DNA of 64,000 nt from an uncultured bacterium (GTDB lineage: Bacteria; UBP6; UBA1177), in assembly GCA_905233945.1 (NCBI GenBank), contig CAJOFY010000002.1:5188-69187 (forward strand), written 5' to 3'. The position numbers and the translations under genes were made by a program. Below, piece after piece: positions 43,318 to 51,904 of the stretch. Numbering within the stretch: the stretch's first letter is position 1; the number at the start of each line of letters is the position of its first letter. The notes beneath the pieces are model-generated. The model searched no databases and was not told where the DNA came from. It saw nothing but the letters and a program-made list of their open reading frames with translations.

Positions 43318-44052
43318 ATGTACAGTTTACTTATTTCTTTAGGTATCGGCCTTGTTGTCGGCCTGCTTCTGGGTTTTTTGGTAAATGCCGGTCTCGGGAT
43401 TTTTCTCGGTCTTTTCGCTTTTTTCGCGGCTTTCATATTTTTCCAGCGTTTTTTCTCGAAAAAGCTGCAGGCAGTTTTTATGGCTGCGAATTTTGAAATC
43501 CAGAAACAGCAGTTTGACCGCGCGATAGAGGCTTTGAAAGAAGGCTACCGCTACAACAAATACGCTTTTCTGGTTCAGGCGCAGATTGACACGCAGATCG
43601 GAATCATCCTATATTCGCAGAAGAAGTTCGGCGAAGCCTACAAGTATCTCAAAAACTCGAACCCGCGCATAATGATGGGATACCTGATGTACATAATCGG
43701 CTGCATCAAAAACAAAAAGACCGAAAATATCGACAAGAACATCGACCTTCTCATCCGCTTCAACAAAAAGGATCCTTTTGTCTATTCGGCAATCGCCTAT
43801 ATTTATGAAGAAGAGCTTGATAACCGCGACAAAGCTCTCGAAACCTTGACGAAGGCGGCAAAAATCATGCCTGACAATCCGAAAATAAAGGAACATCTTC
43901 TCGCTTTCCAGAACAACAAGGAATTCAAAATGGAAAAATACGGCGAGCAGTGGTATCAGCTCATGCTTGACAGAAAGGGACTCGCGCGCCTTCAGAACAA
44001 GATGATAAAGAACCAGCAGAAAAGCATGGGCGTAAGAACTTTCACAAGATAG
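43318..44052 (+). CDS. Membrane-anchored TPR-repeat protein
   Basis: 244 residues. Two Gly-rich hydrophobic helices (about 2-25 and 28-47) are followed by a helical-repeat domain with TPR-like units: FDRAIEALKEGYRYNKYAFLVQAQIDTQIGIILYSQKKFGEAYKYL and PFVYSAIAYIYEEELDNRDKALETLTKAAKIMPDNPKIKEHL. AAGGAG precedes the ATG. It is the first gene of a three-gene unit with 44059 and cobA. Partners are unknown. Confidence 0.8.
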   Translation: MYSLLISLGIGLVVGLLLGFLVNAGLGIFLGLFAFFAAFIFFQRFFSKKLQAVFMAANFEIQKQQFDRAIEALKEGYRYNKYAFLVQAQIDTQIGIILYSQKKFGEAYKYLKNSNPRIMMGYLMYIIGCIKNKKTENIDKNIDLLIRFNKKDPFVYSAIAYIYEEELDNRDKALETLTKAAKIMPDNPKIKEHLLAFQNNKEFKMEKYGEQWYQLMLDRKGLARLQNKMIKNQQKSMGVRTFTR

Positions 44053-44058
44053 CGGAAC

Positions 44059-44571
44059 ATGGATATTTCAATTCTGGAAAAACGCGGAATCAGCACGAAA
44101 ATCGCCGAATCGCTGAAAAGAGAACCCGAGCTTTTTGAAATTTCGCTCAAAATCCTCGAAAAAGCCGATTTGAACGCGAATTCCTTCAAAAATTTTCTCC
44201 GCTACACTCGTGAAATCGGGCTTAGAGAAGGGAAACCGTTCGATGAAATATTTGAAAATGCCGGTCTCTGCACAATTCTGGATAACGAAAATATTTCGGA
44301 AAAAACAAAAGGCGAAGAGCTTATGAGCAGGCTCTACAACCTGCGTTATCCGCTCTGGAGCAAAAAACAGGCGAACTTTCAGAAACTCAAAAACAAATTC
44401 CGCGCCGAAACAGGCGGAGAGATCATTTTTCCCGATTTTGCGGAAGGAAACAGTTTCAAAATTTCGTTCACGATAAAAGAGGCGTCAGATATCGACAAAA
44501 TCGAAGAAACTATTGCCAAAGCAATGCCTGTTCTCAAAGAATCGCTCTCGGAAATAAAGGAAAATTCATAA
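44059..44571 (+). CDS. Protein of unknown function in the cobA operon
   Basis: 170 residues, no signal peptide or membrane helix; largely helical with many charged residues (SILEKRGISTKIAESLKREPELFEISLKIL) and a final beta-alpha segment (GGEIIFPDFAEGNSFKISFTIKEASDIDKIEETIAKAMPVL). That end loosely recalls the C-terminal dimer domain of ParB proteins, but the similarity is too weak to name. It is tightly packed between the TPR gene (6 bases) and cobA (12 bases). Confidence 0.7.
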   Translation: MDISILEKRGISTKIAESLKREPELFEISLKILEKADLNANSFKNFLRYTREIGLREGKPFDEIFENAGLCTILDNENISEKTKGEELMSRLYNLRYPLWSKKQANFQKLKNKFRAETGGEIIFPDFAEGNSFKISFTIKEASDIDKIEETIAKAMPVLKESLSEIKENS

Positions 44572-44583
44572 TCGGAGGCTAAA

Positions 44584-45105
44584 ATGGAAGACTGCAGAGG
44601 TTATGTTCAGGTTTACACGGGAAACGGCAAAGGAAAGACGACGGCTTCTTTCGGACTCGCTCTGAGAGCGGCTATGGCCGGCAAGAAAGTCTTCATCGGA
44701 CAATTCGTGAAAGGAATGCCTTACAGCGAACTCAAAGCGCCTGAATACATCAAAAACATAGAAATCAGGCAGTACGGCGCAGACTGCTTCATCGTCAAAG
44801 CACCGACCGAACACGACATCAAAATCGCGCGTGACGGCCTTCAGGAAATGGCCGGGATCCTTAAAAGCGGAAAATACGATGTTGTTATTATGGACGAGGC
44901 AAACATCGCCCTTTTCTACAAACTTTTTTCGGTCGAAGAACTTATTGAAGCTGTCAGAAACCGCGCGGAACACGTTGAAGTCGTCATCACCGGCAGATAC
45001 GCGCCGCAGGAAATCATCGATTTCGCCGACCTTGTCACCGAAATGAAGGAAATCAAGCACTACTACACGAAAGGTGTGGAAGCGAGAACCGGAATCGAGA
45101 AATAA
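44584..45105 (+). CDS. cobO: Corrinoid adenosyltransferase (CobA/CobO/BtuR type)
   Basis: Transfers the adenosyl group of ATP to cob(I)yrinate a,c-diamide or cobinamide, making adenosylcobalamin. 173 residues; the P-loop GNGKGKTTASFGLALRAA starts at residue 13. IGQFVKGMPYSEL, VVIMDEAN (Walker B) and TGRYAPQEIIDFADLVTEMKEIKHYYTKGVEARTGIE are standard. GGAGG-like RBS (CGGAGG) precedes the ATG. The cobalamin riboswitch at 47343 lies in the same neighbourhood but does not control this gene. Confidence 0.93.
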   Translation: MEDCRGYVQVYTGNGKGKTTASFGLALRAAMAGKKVFIGQFVKGMPYSELKAPEYIKNIEIRQYGADCFIVKAPTEHDIKIARDGLQEMAGILKSGKYDVVIMDEANIALFYKLFSVEELIEAVRNRAEHVEVVITGRYAPQEIIDFADLVTEMKEIKHYYTKGVEARTGIEK

Positions 45106-45124
45106 CCCGGTCCTGTCTCAATTC

Positions 45125-45152
45125 TTGCCTTTTCACGGCTTTTCCTTAAAAT
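45125..45152 (+). promoter_or_regulatory. Promoter of the 45218 lipoprotein gene
   Basis: TTGCCT (45125-45130), 16-base spacer, TAAAAT (45147-45152), with a 65-base leader. Confidence 0.45.
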
Positions 45153-45217
45153 ATTGCGTTTTTTGTTGATTTCGTTTGAAGATACAGTGAATTTATAAAT
45201 TTTCTTCGAGGTTTAAA

Positions 45218-47278
45218 ATGAAAAGATTTTCCATTTGCTTAGCTCTTTTTGCGGCACTGCTTTTCGTAATTTCATGCGGCGGCGGTTCGAAAAAAGAAAA
45301 TTCAGCCGAAACTCAGGATTCAGATTCAGGAGAAACTGTAACCGACAGCGATACAGCTGACACTGAAACTTCAGACGGCGATACAACCGACACCACGCCA
45401 GACAACGGCGATACAGTTGATACCGGAACTTCAGACGATGATAAAACCGATAGCGCGACTGATAACGGCGATACGACTGACGATTCAGGCGATTCCCAGC
45501 CTGACAACGGCGATACGATCGATGATTACGATGAGGAGGACGCCAAAAGCCCGTGCGACCAGAATCCGTGTGCAGATGTTTCGGCATCGGACGGAGAATG
45601 CACTGAAAAAGACGAAACCTATGAATGCGGCTGCTTTGAAAACTACTCATGGAAAGAGGGTGACTGCGTCGCTGACAGCCAGCATACTGAATGCAAAAAC
45701 CTGCCTGAAAACGCAGTATGGAACACCGCGACCGAAATTACGCAAAAATGGACAGGCTCAGTCTGGGAACCTTCGACAAACGGTGTTTACAATGAAGAGG
45801 TTTCGACAACTGAATGCCGCTTTAAATGCAACGATGGATATGAATGGAACGGTGCAAAATGCGTCGTGATTTTTCAGAAGTGCAATGCCGAAAACGCTGA
45901 CAAAACCTGCAAAGACGACGTAACAGGCTACATCTGGTCGGCTCAGTCGGCTGAAAAATACGGTCAGGAGGATATTAAAACATACTGCGAAGGTCTGACG
46001 ACCGACAACCTTTCGTGGAGAACGCCTAATATCGACGAACTCCGCACAATTATCAGGAACTGCGACAAGACAAAAACAAACGGAGCATGCCCTGTCACTG
46101 TTGCGCACTTCGATTACAACACATACTGGAATGATGACTGCAAAGGCTGCACTCCTGAAGAAGGAATTAAATACAACATTTTCGGCACAAAAAAGGGCGA
46201 CAGCTATTTCCGTCTCTGGTCTTCAACTCAGTCCGAAGAAAACAGCATATCCTATTATACGGTAATGTTTTCTTCAGATACTTATATGGCTTACATAGGT
46301 CCGGATTACACTTCATCCTGGAATATCCGCTGCCTCGGAAGCGGCAAATGCCAAGAAAATTACGAGCTTGACGGCAATTTTGAGTGCGTTCCGGCAACAA
46401 GACTCGCCCACTGTGAAAATCTTCCTGAAAACGCCGTTTCAAATTCGATCATAAACGGCGACTACAACATTGTGCAGGTCTGGAACCCTGCAATCGGGAA
46501 ATGGCTGCCGGAAAATACAACATTCAAACTCTGCTTTGATGACGATCCTTCCGAATGCTGCTTCCACTGCGAGGAAGACAACTATAGATACAACCAGGCA
46601 GAAAACAAATGCGAGCAGATAACAAGGAAGCTTGCATGCCGGGGACTTCCTGACTACGCAGAGTGGAACGGCATAGATGGAATCACCCAAACTCTATCCA
46701 GCGACGGCAAATGGCTGCCTAATAAGAACAACACCGGAGTTTATGACACAAATCCAAGTGAAACCGAGTGTCATTTCAAATGCCAAACAGACTTTGAATG
46801 GAACAACGGAAAGAGGTGTTTGCGCAAAACACCGTACTTAGATTCAACAACCGGTCTCACCTGGTCGGCATTATCTTCAAGCAAGATTGGCATAAATGAA
46901 GCCGTTAATTATTGCAGCACTTATTCTGAATCCGGTTTAAGCGGCTGGCGTTTACCGACTATCAACGAACTCCGCACCCTGATAAAAAATTGCAAAAGCA
47001 CAATGCCTAACGGCAGCTGCCCTGTCAGCGAGCCGAATTGTCTCGGTGAGGGCTGTTTTGAAACATTGTCTTGCAATAGGTGTCATTGGGCGCAGTATAA
47101 CGATGATTTTGATGAAATCGGACGCAGCATAATGGGAGATGATGACAAATTATTGTCTTCCTCGTCTTACGATGATTATTTTGCGGGCGTCGACTTCCGT
47201 CTCGGAAATATTGAAAAGATTCGTAAAATAGATATCAATGGTAAAGAAAATTCTTTATATGTCCGCTGCGTCAAGTAA
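45218..47278 (+). CDS. DUF1566-repeat lipoprotein with long D/T-rich tether
   Basis: 686 residues; signal MKRFSICLALFAALLFVISC and GGGSKKEN. Residues 30-105 are an acidic tether built on D-G/S-D-T repeats. An EGF-like unit (CDQNPCADVSASDGECTE) leads to two DUF1566 domains (LSWRTPNIDELRTIIRNC and LSGWRLPTINELRTLIKNC). Three copies of the GLPENA..ECRFKC module lie between and around them; the middle copy is divergent (ECCFHC). It is a relative of the 19368-23232 pair rather than of the 1-7289 trio. AGG in CGAGG precedes the ATG. Confidence 0.92.
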   Translation: MKRFSICLALFAALLFVISCGGGSKKENSAETQDSDSGETVTDSDTADTETSDGDTTDTTPDNGDTVDTGTSDDDKTDSATDNGDTTDDSGDSQPDNGDTIDDYDEEDAKSPCDQNPCADVSASDGECTEKDETYECGCFENYSWKEGDCVADSQHTECKNLPENAVWNTATEITQKWTGSVWEPSTNGVYNEEVSTTECRFKCNDGYEWNGAKCVVIFQKCNAENADKTCKDDVTGYIWSAQSAEKYGQEDIKTYCEGLTTDNLSWRTPNIDELRTIIRNCDKTKTNGACPVTVAHFDYNTYWNDDCKGCTPEEGIKYNIFGTKKGDSYFRLWSSTQSEENSISYYTVMFSSDTYMAYIGPDYTSSWNIRCLGSGKCQENYELDGNFECVPATRLAHCENLPENAVSNSIINGDYNIVQVWNPAIGKWLPENTTFKLCFDDDPSECCFHCEEDNYRYNQAENKCEQITRKLACRGLPDYAEWNGIDGITQTLSSDGKWLPNKNNTGVYDTNPSETECHFKCQTDFEWNNGKRCLRKTPYLDSTTGLTWSALSSSKIGINEAVNYCSTYSESGLSGWRLPTINELRTLIKNCKSTMPNGSCPVSEPNCLGEGCFETLSCNRCHWAQYNDDFDEIGRSIMGDDDKLLSSSSYDDYFAGVDFRLGNIEKIRKIDINGKENSLYVRCVK

Positions 47279-47313
47279 TTTCAATCAAAAATTCAGTTTA
47301 CAAATCTAAATAT

Positions 47314-47341
47314 TTGACACCCCGTTTTTAAAGCCTATATT
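47314..47341 (+). promoter_or_regulatory. Promoter upstream of the cobalamin riboswitch
   Basis: TTGACA (47314-47319), 16-base spacer, TATATT (47336-47341). Confidence 0.6.
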
Positions 47342-47342
47342 G

Positions 47343-47515
47343 CGGCGATTTGTTTCTGCGGAAATCGGTGAAAATCCGATGCTGTCCCGCAACCGTGAAG
47401 CTTTAAGCCAAGCCGGATACACAGACTCAGATCACGTTAATGAGTACCCCGAGGAGGGAAAAATTGCGATCCGAGGTTTTCACAATTTTTCCAGTATTAT
47501 TCACTTTCCAACAAT
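47343..47515 (+). promoter_or_regulatory. Cobalamin (AdoCbl) riboswitch
   Basis: The conserved core is clear: GGTGAAAATCC (47368-47378), GCTGTCCCGCAACCGTGAAG (47381-47400), then the B12 box AAGCCGGATACACAGAC (47410-47426). Downstream, AAAATTG pairs with CAATTTT shortly before the RBS, and TCCA/TGGA can mask the GGAGG at the start. It therefore probably controls translation of the lipoprotein at 47526, shutting it off when cobalamin is plentiful. Boundaries are approximate. Confidence 0.88.
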
Positions 47516-47525
47516 GGAGGAGAAA

Positions 47526-48797
47526 ATGAAAAAAACCTTATCTTTGCTTGCAGTTATTCTTGTGCTCGTTTTCGCTGTGTCGTGCGGAGGCAGCAAAAAG
47601 GACGACAATGACACACCGGACACTGAACCTGCTGACGACACTGATGTTACAGAAACAGATTCAGATTCAGAAAATGAAACCGAGACTGATGCTGACACGA
47701 CTCCCGAAAACCCTGACACAGAAAATCCCGATGAAGGAGATTCTGCAAACGATGAAGATGACACAAACGATGCGGACGATGCTGACGAAACAACCGATGA
47801 CGACACAGACTCAGAAGAGCCCGTCAAAACACACAAACTTATCGGCAGATACGCCGACAGCTGGGGCGGCAGCCACATCATTTCCAACACGGCATGGTTT
47901 GATCCTTCGGAATACGGTGATTCTCTTTGCCACATCACTCAGTTTGACAACGAAAAAGGGTTCATCATCGCTCAGAACGACAAGGTCAAATCTTACAATC
48001 CTGAAAAATGGAGCAGATTCGACTTCACCGAAAAAGACGGAAAAATTTATTTCTGCCAGATTGCTTACGACAAAGAGAGCGAAGCCGAGGCTCTTGCGGT
48101 TACGGATGCAGACAGAACTGATCCGGCGACATCAGGCTGCGGAGACTATTCATGGACAGAACTTACTGAAGTCAAAGAAACCGGAATCGACAAAGACGAT
48201 GAAAAAATCGTTGCATGGGCAACCGGATACAAAGATTATCAGGTCGGCGAAGGCGTTGATGAAGAGTGGAAAAAACCTGAAGGTGCTCTTGGTAAAGCTG
48301 AAGGAACTCCGACAGAAAATATTGTCGTTTTAGGCGACGGAGGCAGCATAATCCTTACTTTTGCGAAACCGATTACAGACGGCGAAGGAGCCGATTTCGC
48401 GGTTTTCGAAAACAGTATCAACGACACTTTCCTTGAAATCGGAACTGTTGAAGTCAGCAGCGACGGCGAACATTTTGTCGCTTTTGACAACTACTATCTC
48501 GGCACTGAAGAAGTGGAATCCTATGGCGGACACGACGCTCGCCTTATCTGGGGATTCGCAGGCAAATTCAAAGCAGGAGTCGGCACAATGTTCGACCTTG
48601 CGGAACTCGCAGGAAAACAGGAAGTTGCAGACGGTTTGCTTGACCTCACCGCTGTCACTCATGTTAAAATCGTTGACGTGATCGGCAACGGCGAACAGCT
48701 TGATTCGATCGGAGATCCGATCTACGACCCGTATCCGACAAGCGGAAGCGCAGGTTTTGATTTGGACGCTGTCGCAGTAATCAACGAAAAAGAATAA
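47526..48797 (+). CDS. Cobalamin-riboswitch-controlled surface lipoprotein
   Basis: 423 residues from ATG 47526 (GGAGG upstream); an in-frame TTG at 47340 lies inside the riboswitch and is rejected. Signal [27 protein letters not shown] and a D/T/E-rich tether to about residue 100. A first domain (100-235) has no recognised family. The second (about 255-420) contains [56 protein letters not shown] and [15 protein letters not shown], a beta-rich domain seen in exported proteins of Bacteroidota and other groups. Riboswitch control implies a role in corrinoid capture or uptake, as for BtuG/BtuH-type lipoproteins; that is an inference. Confidence 0.85.
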   Translation: MKKTLSLLAVILVLVFAVSCGGSKKDDNDTPDTEPADDTDVTETDSDSENETETDADTTPENPDTENPDEGDSANDEDDTNDADDADETTDDDTDSEEPVKTHKLIGRYADSWGGSHIISNTAWFDPSEYGDSLCHITQFDNEKGFIIAQNDKVKSYNPEKWSRFDFTEKDGKIYFCQIAYDKESEAEALAVTDADRTDPATSGCGDYSWTELTEVKETGIDKDDEKIVAWATGYKDYQVGEGVDEEWKKPEGALGKAEGTPTENIVVLGDGGSIILTFAKPITDGEGADFAVFENSINDTFLEIGTVEVSSDGEHFVAFDNYYLGTEEVESYGGHDARLIWGFAGKFKAGVGTMFDLAELAGKQEVADGLLDLTAVTHVKIVDVIGNGEQLDSIGDPIYDPYPTSGSAGFDLDAVAVINEKE

Positions 48798-48814
48798 AAG
48801 GCGCTCTTATCGAT

Positions 48815-48908
48815 GCCGCCGAATTTTGTCGATATATCGAATTGTCGAAATCTCGAAATATCGACGGCGGCGACCGGAATATCGAAGGCGGCGAATCGTT
48901 ATTACGAC
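48815..48908. repeat. Dispersed palindromic intergenic repeat, copy 3 (reverse orientation, extended)
   Basis: Starts GCCGCCGAATTTTGTCGATA, the reverse complement of the right half of copy 1, with the same TCGATATATCGA palindrome at 48829-48840. It is followed by further units GAAATATCGACGGCGGCGA, GGAATATCGAAGGCGGCGAA and a trailing CAGCGGCGACC. It fills the gap between the 47526 gene and rsmB. Confidence 0.7.
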
Positions 48909-48993
48909 AGCGGCGACCAAATTCTTAATTACGATTTCTTTCCCATTTTTCTCAAGTATGCTATAAAGCGGCAGATTTTTCTCAGGAGGAAAC

Positions 48994-50307
48994 GTGAGCA
49001 GCAAAAAGACAAAAGATCCAAGACTTGTGGCAAGTTCGCTGATCCAGGATGTGCTTGACCAGTCATTTTTCGTGAACGAACTTCTGAACGATTCACTTTC
49101 GGCTTTCGACTTTCCGAAAAGACGCTTCATCACGGAGCTTGTCTACGGCACGGTGCGGAATTTAACCCACCTTGACTACTGGATCCTCAAAGTTTTCAAA
49201 AAGCCGCTGAAAAAAATAGACAAAAATCTTCTTTCACTGCTTCGCGTCTCGCTCTATCAGATACTTTTCATGTCGAACAGAGAGGCTGCGACGATCGTTT
49301 TCGAGGCTGCAGAACTTGCAAAACGCTGCGGAAACGACAAAACGGCGGGCTTTGTCAACTTCATTCTGCGCGAGATTCTTCGCATCAGCCCGACACGCGA
49401 AAACATGGAAGCTGATTTCGGCGAAAGACGCGACGAGTTTTTGCAGACATATTATTCCGTTCCCGACTGGTTTTACGCGAGGATAAAGACTCAAGCAGAA
49501 ACTTTGGGCAAGGATGTCGAAGAATACCTGCAGATCGTGAACAAGCCGCTAGGGATCACTCTCAGGATCGAAGGCGACGAAAATTTGAGGCAGCAGATCA
49601 TCGAAAAACTCGTTTCGAAAGGGGCTTCAGCCGAAGAGGCAAAACTCAGTCCGTACGGAATCTGCACGAACAAAGCGGTGAACTTCTCGATGCTGAAAGG
49701 CTTCGACAACATCTACATTCAGGATGAGTCTTCGCAGCTTTCGGTTCTCGAAATGGACATAAAAAAGGGCGACAAAATCCTCGATATCTGCGCTGCTCCG
49801 GGCGGCAAAACCCTTTTTGCATCGTATCTGACAGGAGATGAAGGCTTCGTCACGGCGGCGGATGTCAACGGAAACCGTCTCAATATGCTTGCAGACGTCG
49901 TTATACAGCACGGAAAGAAAAACATCGGAATGAAACTCCACGACGCGACCAAAGACAACCCCGAATGGCACAGCGCTTTCGACAGAGTTCTCCTTGACGC
50001 ACCGTGTAGCGCGCTCGGCACAGTGAGAAGACACCCCGAAACAAAGTGGATAAAGAACGACAACGACCCTGCGAAAATGGCGGCAGTCTCGGGAAAAATA
50101 CTCGAAAGAGCGGGAAAATATCTGAAAAAAGACGGCATCCTCGTTTTTTCCGTCTGCACCTTCACGAAAGAGGAAACATTGGAGCAGATCAAGCGTTTCT
50201 CCGCACATCACCCAGAATTTACCGTGGAGAAATCGTATTTCACAGTCAAAGAACCCGATGACAACAGAGACATATTTTTCATCTGCAGAATGAGGAAAAT
50301 AAAATGA
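48994..50307 (+). CDS. rsmB: 16S rRNA (cytosine967-C5)-methyltransferase RsmB
   Basis: 437 residues with full family architecture. The N-terminal NusB-like RNA-binding domain (about 5-135) shows RRFITELVYGTVRNLTHLDYW and LLRVSLYQILFM. The methyltransferase domain has ILDICAAPGGKTLFASYL (SAM loop), LDAPCSALGTVRRHPETKW (catalytic Cys) and FSVCTFTKEE. It methylates 16S rRNA. AGGAGG precedes the ATG. It heads an operon with rpe (four-base ATGA overlap) and nadC. Compare the divergent paralog at 8972-10156. Confidence 0.94.
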   Translation: MSSKKTKDPRLVASSLIQDVLDQSFFVNELLNDSLSAFDFPKRRFITELVYGTVRNLTHLDYWILKVFKKPLKKIDKNLLSLLRVSLYQILFMSNREAATIVFEAAELAKRCGNDKTAGFVNFILREILRISPTRENMEADFGERRDEFLQTYYSVPDWFYARIKTQAETLGKDVEEYLQIVNKPLGITLRIEGDENLRQQIIEKLVSKGASAEEAKLSPYGICTNKAVNFSMLKGFDNIYIQDESSQLSVLEMDIKKGDKILDICAAPGGKTLFASYLTGDEGFVTAADVNGNRLNMLADVVIQHGKKNIGMKLHDATKDNPEWHSAFDRVLLDAPCSALGTVRRHPETKWIKNDNDPAKMAAVSGKILERAGKYLKKDGILVFSVCTFTKEETLEQIKRFSAHHPEFTVEKSYFTVKEPDDNRDIFFICRMRKIK

Positions 50308-50963
50308 TAAAAATCGCTCCCTCGATCCTTTCGGCCGATTTTTTAAAACTTGAGGAAGAAATCAGATCAATCGAAACAAGCGGCGCCGATCTTGTCCATC
50401 TCGACATCATGGACGGCCATTTCGTTCCGAACATCACTTTCGGTCCGATGATCGTGAAGCAGATCAGACCTCTCGTGAAACTTCCTTTTGACGCGCATCT
50501 TATGATAGAGAACCCGACACAGTTCATTCAGAAGTTCGCCGATGCGGGATGCGAAATGATCACTGTTCACGCCGAGACGGAGCAGCATCTTCACCGCACG
50601 CTCCAGTTCATCAAAAAGCTCGGACTCAAGGCCGGGGTTTCGGTAAATCCGCACACGCCCATCGATTTTCTTCCCTATGTCGGAGACTTGTGTGACCTTT
50701 TCCTTGTGATGAGCGTAAACCCGGGTTTCGGCGGTCAGGAATACATAAAAAGTGCATCCGAAAAAATCAGAAAAGTTGCCGAGATCCGCGAAAAATACGG
50801 CTTTAACTACGAAATTTCGGTTGACGGCGGCGTGAACGCGAAAACCCTGCCTGAAGTCATCAAAGCAGGTGCCGATATCGCTGTCATGGGTTCGTATTTC
50901 TTCGGCAAACCCGCATCGGAAAGAGCTGAACTTGTAAGAAACGCAAAAAATATTTCTAAATAG
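50304..50963 (+). CDS. rpe: Ribulose-phosphate 3-epimerase
   Basis: Interconverts ribulose 5-phosphate and xylulose 5-phosphate in the pentose phosphate pathway. 219 residues, TIM barrel. Motifs: IAPSILSADFLKLEEE at the start, LVHLDIMDGHFVPNITFGP (metal-binding His and Asp), HLMIENP, VMSVNPGFGGQEY and the last-strand VDGGVN with GADIAVMGSYFF. The start overlaps the rsmB stop by four bases. Confidence 0.96.
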   Translation: MIKIAPSILSADFLKLEEEIRSIETSGADLVHLDIMDGHFVPNITFGPMIVKQIRPLVKLPFDAHLMIENPTQFIQKFADAGCEMITVHAETEQHLHRTLQFIKKLGLKAGVSVNPHTPIDFLPYVGDLCDLFLVMSVNPGFGGQEYIKSASEKIRKVAEIREKYGFNYEISVDGGVNAKTLPEVIKAGADIAVMGSYFFGKPASERAELVRNAKNISK

Positions 50964-50973
50964 GAGAAGAAAA

Positions 50974-51819
50974 ATGAGATGTCCCGACTATGTAACCAAA
51001 GAATTTATAGCGCATGTCATCAGAGAGGATCTAGGGCGCGGCGATGTTACGACAAACTTTGTCTGCGATGAGCCGCGTAACGGCAGAGCTTTCATCAAAG
51101 CTAAAAGCGACCTTGTTCTCTGCGGAGTTGACCTCGCTGCATACATATTTGAATTTATTGACGAAACTCTTGATATTGAACTTCTGGCGCGTGACGGCGA
51201 AAAACTCTGCGCAGGCGAAAGAATAATGAATATTTCTGGCAACGCGGCATCGATCCTCAAGGCTGAAAGAACCGCTCTCAACTTCCTGCAGAGGCTGAGC
51301 GGAATCGCATCGCTTACGGCTGAATATGTGAAAGAAATCGACAGATATTCCGAAACAAAGATCGCCGACACGAGAAAGACGACTCCGGGGCTCAGAACTT
51401 TGGAAAAATACGCAGTTAGAACAGGCGGAGGCAGCAACCACCGCTTCGGGCTTGACGACGGCGTTATGATAAAAGACAACCACATAGTTCTTGCAGGTTC
51501 GATCACGCAGGCAGTCGAAAACGTAAGAAGCAAAATACATCACCTTCTTAAGATCGAAGTCGAAACGACGAATCTCGATGAAGTTAAAGAGGCTCTTGCG
51601 GCAAAAGCAGACGTCATCATGCTTGACAACATGAACAGCGAAATGATGAGTGAAGCGATCTCAATCATCGGCGACAGAGCAAAAATCGAAATCTCAGGCG
51701 GCGTAACACTTGAAAAAATCAACGAGCTTTCAAAACTCGGTGCCGATTTCATTTCAGTCGGAGCGCTCACCCACTCTGCCGTTGCGAAAGACATCAACCT
51801 CACGCTCGAAATAGTTTAA
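50974..51819 (+). CDS. nadC: Nicotinate-nucleotide pyrophosphorylase (quinolinate phosphoribosyltransferase)
   Basis: Converts quinolinate and PRPP to nicotinate mononucleotide in NAD synthesis. 281 residues, normal length. Signatures: RTALNFLQRLSGIAS, ADTRKTTPGLRTLEKYAVRTGGGSNHRFGLDDGVMIKDNH, EVETTNLDEVKEAL, DVIMLDNM, and EISGGVTLEKINELSKLGADFISVGALTHSA. AGGAG precedes the ATG, ten bases after rpe. nadA and nadB are not in the window. Confidence 0.96.
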   Translation: MRCPDYVTKEFIAHVIREDLGRGDVTTNFVCDEPRNGRAFIKAKSDLVLCGVDLAAYIFEFIDETLDIELLARDGEKLCAGERIMNISGNAASILKAERTALNFLQRLSGIASLTAEYVKEIDRYSETKIADTRKTTPGLRTLEKYAVRTGGGSNHRFGLDDGVMIKDNHIVLAGSITQAVENVRSKIHHLLKIEVETTNLDEVKEALAAKADVIMLDNMNSEMMSEAISIIGDRAKIEISGGVTLEKINELSKLGADFISVGALTHSAVAKDINLTLEIV

Positions 51820-51835
51820 TTCTCTTTGCAATCGC

Positions 51836-51863
51836 TTGAAATTAGAAAAAAAATCGTTAAAAT
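51836..51863 (+). promoter_or_regulatory. Promoter of the M3 peptidase gene
   Basis: TTGAAA (51836-51841), 16-base spacer, TAAAAT (51858-51863), 41 bases before the ATG. Confidence 0.55.
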
Positions 51864-51904
51864 ACTGTGTTTTTTTGTTTTAATGGTTAAAACAGGAGGA
51901 AAAG

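Noticed and set aside
45300-45530. Short tandem repeats (GACGGCGATACAACCGAC type) that could suggest a CRISPR or minisatellite
   Set aside because: They are in frame in the 45218 lipoprotein and encode its D-T-rich tether; there are no unique spacers.
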